From the NCBI GenBank assembly GCA_043740085.1, contig JAYUCY010000112.1:1-64000 (forward strand): 64,000 nt of DNA, written 5' to 3'. This document shows positions 60,359 to 64,000 of the stretch, one piece after another. This DNA comes from UBA668 sp043740085. Its GTDB lineage: Bacteria; Actinomycetota; Acidimicrobiia; Acidimicrobiales; Ilumatobacteraceae. Positions within the stretch are counted from its first letter, which is position 1; every line of letters begins with the position of its first letter. The notes beneath the pieces were generated by a model. It had not been told where the DNA came from. It did no database searches and worked only from the letters and a program-made list of their open reading frames with translations. The translations under genes were made by a program, and so were the position numbers.

Positions 60359-60783
60359 GCACGTTTCCATCGCCTGAATCGATCCTGCCGCACCGCCCGC
60401 CGTTTCTGTTCGTCAACGAGATCACCTTGTTGGAGCCCGGTCTCAGTGCGTCCGGCGTATGGCACCTCACCGGCGAAGAGTGGTTCTTCAGCGGTCACTT
60501 CCCGGGGCGGCCGACGCTTCCTGGCGTGCTGATGTGTGAGGCAATTGCGCAGATGGGTGCCATTGCGGTGCTCACCGACGTGCGGTTCGCCGGCAAGCTG
60601 GCGTTGTTCGGCGGTCTTGATGCTGCGCGCTTCCGCCGCCAGGTCGGCCCGGGTGACACGCTGGAACTAGAGGTGGAGCTGGGCCGCATGTCGGCGCGCG
60701 CAGGGAAGGGCGTCGGCCGCGCCTTGCTGGCGGGCAAAGTCGCTTGCGAATGCGAGCTGATGTTCGTGCTCGTCGACGCCTGA
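60355..60783 (+). CDS. fabZ: 3-Hydroxyacyl-ACP dehydratase (FabZ-like)
   Basis: About 142 aa hot-dog-fold dehydratase. ILPHRPPFLFVNEIT and the active-site helix HFPGRPTLPGVLMCEAIAQMGAIA with catalytic His and Glu. GTG 60355 overlaps the stop of the peroxiredoxin remnant. It faces the fabH-fabG-acpP-fabF cluster, with which it completes the elongation cycle. Confidence 0.92.
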   Translation: MSTFPSPESILPHRPPFLFVNEITLLEPGLSASGVWHLTGEEWFFSGHFPGRPTLPGVLMCEAIAQMGAIAVLTDVRFAGKLALFGGLDAARFRRQVGPGDTLELEVELGRMSARAGKGVGRALLAGKVACECELMFVLVDA

Positions 60784-60842
60784 CGCGGTCCCTCGCGCCG
60801 GAAGGGCTGTCCGTTTCGGATGGGTCCTAGGTTCTGCGTGCG

Positions 60843-60867
60843 CTCAGTTCCGGTTTCCGGAACTGAG
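60843..60867. terminator. Perfect hairpin between fabZ and fabF (1)
   Basis: CTCAGTTCCGG and CCGGAACTGAG pair over 11 bp with a TTT loop. It lies 59 nt after the fabZ stop in the convergent gap. No U tract on either strand. Confidence 0.5.
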
Positions 60868-60899
60868 GACACCCGGTTCCGCCCTTGACACAGAACGCA

Positions 60900-60921
60900 C
60901 CCATTTGCGCCCGCAAATGGG
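60900..60921. terminator. Perfect hairpin between fabZ and fabF (2)
   Basis: CCCATTTGCG and CGCAAATGGG pair over 10 bp (or 9 bp with a 4-nt loop), 50 nt before the fabF stop. It is probably the minus-strand counterpart of the hairpin at 60843. Confidence 0.5.
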
Positions 60922-60971
60922 GGTGATGCGTCCCGGGAGTGGAGACGGTTGAGCGCTCCGGGTCCGGCTGG

Positions 60972-62186
60972 TTACGGGGCAGGGGCGAGGATGATGGTGC
61001 CGTTGTGGCCACCGAAACCGAGGCTGTTCGACATCGTCGGGCCGGGGGTCCAGGGGCGAGCGGCGCCGAGTACGAGGTCGATCTCGAAGCCTTCGTCGAG
61101 CACCGTGGTGCCAGCGGTGGGCGGAATGAGGCGGTGCTCCATCGACAGCAACACGGCCGCAGCCTCGAGTGCACCAGCAGCGCCGAGTGCGTGACCGGTG
61201 ACGCCCTTGGTGGACGTGACAGGCACCGCGCCAGGGCCGAAGACAGCAGTGATGGCCGCGGCCTCGGCCGCGTCGTTGAGCGGTGTTGAGGTGCCGTGAG
61301 CGTTGATCTGGCGAATGTCGGCGGTGGTGAGGCCAGCGTCACGCAGCGCCAGATTCATGCACTTGATGGCGCCTGTGCCGCCGGGTGCCGGTGCAGTGAT
61401 GTGGTGCGCATCGGCGTTGCTGGCGGCGCCGAGAACTTCGCCGACGATGGTGGCCCCGCGGGCGACGGCTGCTTCCCATTCTTCGAGTAGGAGCACAGCG
61501 GCGCCCTCGCCAAGGACGAAACCGTCACGGTCGGGCGAGAACGGACGACTGTTACCGCTGCTACTGAGGGCCGTCATGTTGCCGAACGACGCAACGGCAA
61601 TGGGGCAGGCGGCGCTCTCGCTGCCACCGGTGACGCAGGCGTCGATCATGCCCCACGCAATGAGACGCGCGGCGTAGCCGATGGCGTGCGTCGACGCGGC
61701 GCAGGCGGTGGTGATGGTCTCGTTGGGGCCCTGCAGGCCATACCGCATGGAGATGGCCGCGCCAGGAGCGTTGGGCATCATCATCGGCACTAGGAACGGC
61801 GAGACGCGACGCTCGCCTTTCTCGATGAGGACTTCGATCTGCTCCTCGGTGGAACGCAGCCCGCCAACACCAGTGGCGAAGATGGTGCCGAAGCGGCTGG
61901 AGTCGATGTCGGGACGACCCGCTTGAGCGAAACACTCGGCCGCGGCGGCCAAGGCGAATTGCTCCACCTTGTCGGCGCGGCGAGCTTCCTTCGCGTTGGC
62001 GAAGTACGGAGTTGGGTCCCAGTCGGCGATCTCCACCGTGCGACCGGTGGTGATACCGGGGCCATTGAGGCCGGCCCAAAAGGCCTGCTTGCCAAGGCCG
62101 CAGGGCGCGACCACACCGAATCCGGTGATGGCAACGCGCCGACCACGGTCGCCCATGATCGGTGAGAGCGCGACCGGGGCGGGCAT
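60972..62186 (-). CDS. fabF: 3-Oxoacyl-ACP synthase II
   Basis: Condensing enzyme of fatty-acid elongation, 404 aa. Cys-His-His triad: C162 in TITTACAASTHA, His in NAHGTSTPLND and His in TKGVTGHALGAAG. C-terminal SNSLGFGGHNGTIIL. ATG 62186 overlaps the acpP stop as TAATG, so the two are coupled. Confidence 0.96.
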   Translation of the reverse strand: MPAPVALSPIMGDRGRRVAITGFGVVAPCGLGKQAFWAGLNGPGITTGRTVEIADWDPTPYFANAKEARRADKVEQFALAAAAECFAQAGRPDIDSSRFGTIFATGVGGLRSTEEQIEVLIEKGERRVSPFLVPMMMPNAPGAAISMRYGLQGPNETITTACAASTHAIGYAARLIAWGMIDACVTGGSESAACPIAVASFGNMTALSSSGNSRPFSPDRDGFVLGEGAAVLLLEEWEAAVARGATIVGEVLGAASNADAHHITAPAPGGTGAIKCMNLALRDAGLTTADIRQINAHGTSTPLNDAAEAAAITAVFGPGAVPVTSTKGVTGHALGAAGALEAAAVLLSMEHRLIPPTAGTTVLDEGFEIDLVLGAARPWTPGPTMSNSLGFGGHNGTIILAPAP

Positions 62187-62422
62187 TAGAGCTTGCCGAC
62201 GACGAGGTCGTAGGCCTGGCCCACGGTCTCGACACCCTCGAGGTCTTCCTCGGGTACTTCCACGCCGAATTCTTCTTCGAGGCCCATGATCAGTTCGACC
62301 AGGTCGAGGCTGTCGGCATCGAGGTCGTCGCCGAACTTGGCCTCACGCACCACCTGGTCCTCTGACACCGAGAGCACCTCGACGGCGACCTTCTGGAAAC
62401 GGGCGAACAGTTCGTCACTCAT
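62186..62422 (-). CDS. acpP: Acyl carrier protein
   Basis: 78 aa acidic four-helix protein. The phosphopantetheine serine is S38 in LDADSLDLVELIM. AAGGAGA lies 5 nt before ATG 62422, one of the few strong Shine-Dalgarno sites in the window, as expected for an abundant protein. Confidence 0.97.
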   Translation of the reverse strand: MSDELFARFQKVAVEVLSVSEDQVVREAKFGDDLDADSLDLVELIMGLEEEFGVEVPEEDLEGVETVGQAYDLVVGKL

Positions 62423-62495
62423 GGACTTCTCCTTGTTGCTTGCTGCAACGGCATTGGGTTGTTGCAGATGATAATCGGGTGATGTGTGCGGTGGG

Positions 62496-63200
62496 TCAGT
62501 GACCCATGCCCAGGCCGCCATCGACTGGGATGACGGCACCGGTGATGTAGGCGGCATCGTCGGACGCGAGGAACGCCACCACGCCGGCGATCTCTTCTGG
62601 TGTGGCGACTCGGCCCAACGGCACTGCCGCCGTCAGTTCGCCCAGGCGCTTCTCGCTCAACGCGGCCGTCATGTCGGTGGCCACAGGGCCGGGAGCGACG
62701 ACGTTACAGGTAATGCTGCGCGAGCCGAGCTCGCGCGCGACTGAGCGTGCAAAGCCGACGAGGCCAGCCTTCGACGCTGCGTAGTTGGTTTGGCCGGCCG
62801 AGCCGAGCAGGGCAACCACCGACGAGACGAGGATGATGCGGCCGCGACGGGCTTTCAGCATGCCCTGTGCCGCCCGCTTGGTCACCCGGTAGGCGGCGGT
62901 CAGATTGGCGTCGATGACGGAGGTGAAGTCGGTCTCGCTCATGCGCAGTAGCAGCCCGTCGTGGGTGATGCCTGCGTTGGAGACCAGGATCTCGACGGGG
63001 CCGAACTCGGCCTCGACGACGGCGAAGGCCGCATTAACGGAGGCCACCGACGTCACGTCGCAGTGCACGCCGAACAGACCCTCGGGCGGGGGTGAAGAGT
63101 TGTAGGTGACGGCGACGCGATCGCCAAGCGACGCGAACCGTTGCGCGCACGCCAGGCCGATGCCGCGCGAGCCGCCGGTGACCAACACGACGCGGCTCAC
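62496..63200 (-). CDS. fabG: 3-Oxoacyl-ACP reductase
   Basis: SDR, 234 aa. NADPH motif TGGSRGIGLACAQRF, VSNAGITHDGLLLRM, Ser in ILVSSVVALLGSAGQ, YAASK (YxxxK), and C-terminal YITGAVIPVDGGLGMGH. GTG 63200 is the last of several GTGA motifs created by a 14-bp tandem repeat at the fabH-fabG junction. Confidence 0.95.
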   Translation of the reverse strand: MSRVVLVTGGSRGIGLACAQRFASLGDRVAVTYNSSPPPEGLFGVHCDVTSVASVNAAFAVVEAEFGPVEILVSNAGITHDGLLLRMSETDFTSVIDANLTAAYRVTKRAAQGMLKARRGRIILVSSVVALLGSAGQTNYAASKAGLVGFARSVARELGSRSITCNVVAPGPVATDMTAALSEKRLGELTAAVPLGRVATPEEIAGVVAFLASDDAAYITGAVIPVDGGLGMGH

Positions 63201-63245
63201 GTCAACACCTTCACGTCAACACCTTCACGTCAACACCTTCACGTC
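63198..63245. repeat. 14-bp tandem repeat at the fabH-fabG junction
   Basis: CACGTCAACACCTT is present three times in perfect tandem (63198-63239), plus CACGTC of a fourth. On the coding strand each unit includes GTGA preceded by TTGAC. The fabH stop lies in the first unit read and the fabG start in the last. Removing two units would restore a direct fabH-fabG GTGA overlap. Confidence 0.95.
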
Positions 63246-64000
63246 GGGTGCGTCGGCTTCAGCGCCACCCCAGCGAAGCACTGCACTGGCCGAGGTCATG
63301 CCGGCGCCGAAGCCGACGAGCAGCACGAGGTTGCCCTTCTTGACGCGGCCGGTGTCGAGTGCGTCGGCGAGGGCCAGTGGAATGGATGCCGCCGATGTGT
63401 TGCCAGTGCGATGCAGGACAACAGCCGTCTTGTCGATGGACATGCCGAGGCGGTCGAGCGAGGCCTGGATGATGCGGATGTTGGCTTGGTGCGGCACCAC
63501 CAGTGCGATGTCGTCGGCCGTGACGCCAGCGTGCCGCATGCTCTTCGTCGCCGAATCGACCATGATGCGAACGGCCTTGCGAAAGACTTCCTTGCCGTCC
63601 ATCTGCAGGAAGCCGCCGACCTCGGCGTAGAGGAACTTCTCCGCTGTGCCGTCGGCGTCGAGGTCCCAGCCGAGCAGTTGGCCCTGGCCTTCGACGGCCT
63701 CCAACACCACGGCGGCGCTGCCGTCGGCGAAGAGAATCGCGGTGTTGCGGTCCGACCAGTCGGTAATGCGGGCCAGCGTGTCGGTACCGATCACCAACAC
63801 CTTCTTGGCGCCCATGGCGATCATGCCGTGTGCTTGCACCAACCCGTAGACGAAGCCGCTGCACGCTGCGTTCAGGTCGTACGCGCCGCACTGCAAGCCG
63901 AGTTTGGTTTGCACCGCCGGGGCACTGGCGGGCACCGTGCGGTCGGGTGTGGTGGTGGCAAGAATCAGAGCGTCGATGGAGAGTGGGTCGACGCCGGACA
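63225..64000 (-). CDS. fabH: 3-Oxoacyl-ACP synthase III (5' end outside window)
   Basis: Initiating condensing enzyme using acetyl-CoA or branched acyl-CoA. The frame is open through the right edge (SGVDPLSIDALILATTTPDRTVPASAP...), so GTG 63935 is internal. Catalytic Cys in DLNAACSGFVYGL, His in VPHQANIRI, Asn in HRTGNTSAASIPLAL. First visible gene of the fabH-fabG-acpP-fabF cluster. Confidence 0.94.
   Translation of the reverse strand, partial: SGVDPLSIDALILATTTPDRTVPASAPAVQTKLGLQCGAYDLNAACSGFVYGLVQAHGMIAMGAKKVLVIGTDTLARITDWSDRNTAILFADGSAAVVLEAVEGQGQLLGWDLDADGTAEKFLYAEVGGFLQMDGKEVFRKAVRIMVDSATKSMRHAGVTADDIALVVPHQANIRIIQASLDRLGMSIDKTAVVLHRTGNTSAASIPLALADALDTGRVKKGNLVLLVGFGAGMTSASAVLRWGGAEADAPDVKVLT

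Noticed and set aside
62423..62495. Riboswitch or attenuator before acpP
   Set aside because: Only 73 nt with a small GTTGC-type stem and a strong Shine-Dalgarno; nothing resembling a known regulatory RNA.
1..64000. CRISPR array, prophage, insertion sequence, rRNA or replication origin
   Set aside because: No regularly spaced repeats, cas, transposase, integrase or phage genes, rRNA sequence or DnaA-box cluster was seen. The only RNA gene found is tRNA-Cys.

Overview
The window is high-GC, densely packed bacterial chromosome from an actinobacterium. It carries a menaquinone pathway, an LLM-class (F420-type) oxidoreductase, OmpR-type two-component systems with a GerMN lipoprotein that resemble MtrAB-LpqB, uppS next to recO, PhoH-YbeY-CorC-Era RNA and GTPase housekeeping genes, and type II fatty acid synthesis. 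The gene set and the AtuA/acyl-CoA carboxylase operon fit Acidimicrobiia (Ilumatobacter-like) best. That placement is inferred from gene content, not measured. Most gene starts follow one of two patterns: TANNNT placed 6-9 nt before ATG/GTG (leaderless mRNA), or a 1-4 nt overlap with the upstream stop (ATGA/GTGA/TTGA coupling). Only a minority have a clear Shine-Dalgarno.

Layout. 1-2848: an ABC importer (two permeases, one ATPase; the first permease is cut by the window edge). 2835-7956, minus strand: a molybdenum hydroxylase (CoxS/CoxM/CoxL type) behind a flavin amine oxidase. 8029-8690: a Phd-VapC toxin-antitoxin pair, then tRNA-Cys. 9006-15194: a small membrane protein, PEP carboxylase, a GGDEF-EAL protein and a truncated GNAT. 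15301-18198: phoH-ybeY-corC operon. 18204-27117: a menaquinone region (menE, menA, menH, menD, menF, menG) with an MFS exporter and a DsbA/FrnE protein. 27212-35558: amidase, two acyl-CoA synthetases, LLM oxidoreductase, SDR, MaoC hydratase and a wrecked DUF72 gene. 35947-40252: era, a STAS/histidine kinase/lipoprotein operon and a divergent response regulator. 40254-46261: an acyl-CoA carboxylase operon with AtuA and enoyl-CoA hydratase. 46372-50714: DinG helicase, a cis-prenyltransferase, a divergent cis-prenyltransferase homologue, and recO. 50740-55660: two lipoproteins, glyS and a second two-component system. 55739-59604: trpC-trpF-trpB-trpA. 60128-64000: a gutted peroxiredoxin, fabZ, and the fabH-fabG-acpP-fabF cluster (fabH runs off the right edge).

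Three points stand out. First, the catalytic UppS stops before the C-terminal RxG region, while the divergent homologue beside it lacks the catalytic motifs but keeps a C-terminal RRFGG. This looks like a two-subunit cis-prenyltransferase of the DHDDS/NgBR kind. Second, three tandem duplications of 14-18 bp each multiply the start codon of a gene (menH, the STAS gene, fabG), and a palindromic intergenic repeat occurs twice with compensatory arm changes. Third, at least seven accessory genes are broken by stops, frameshifts or deletions, while every core gene is intact, so the genome appears to be shedding accessory genes or the assembly contains indel errors.
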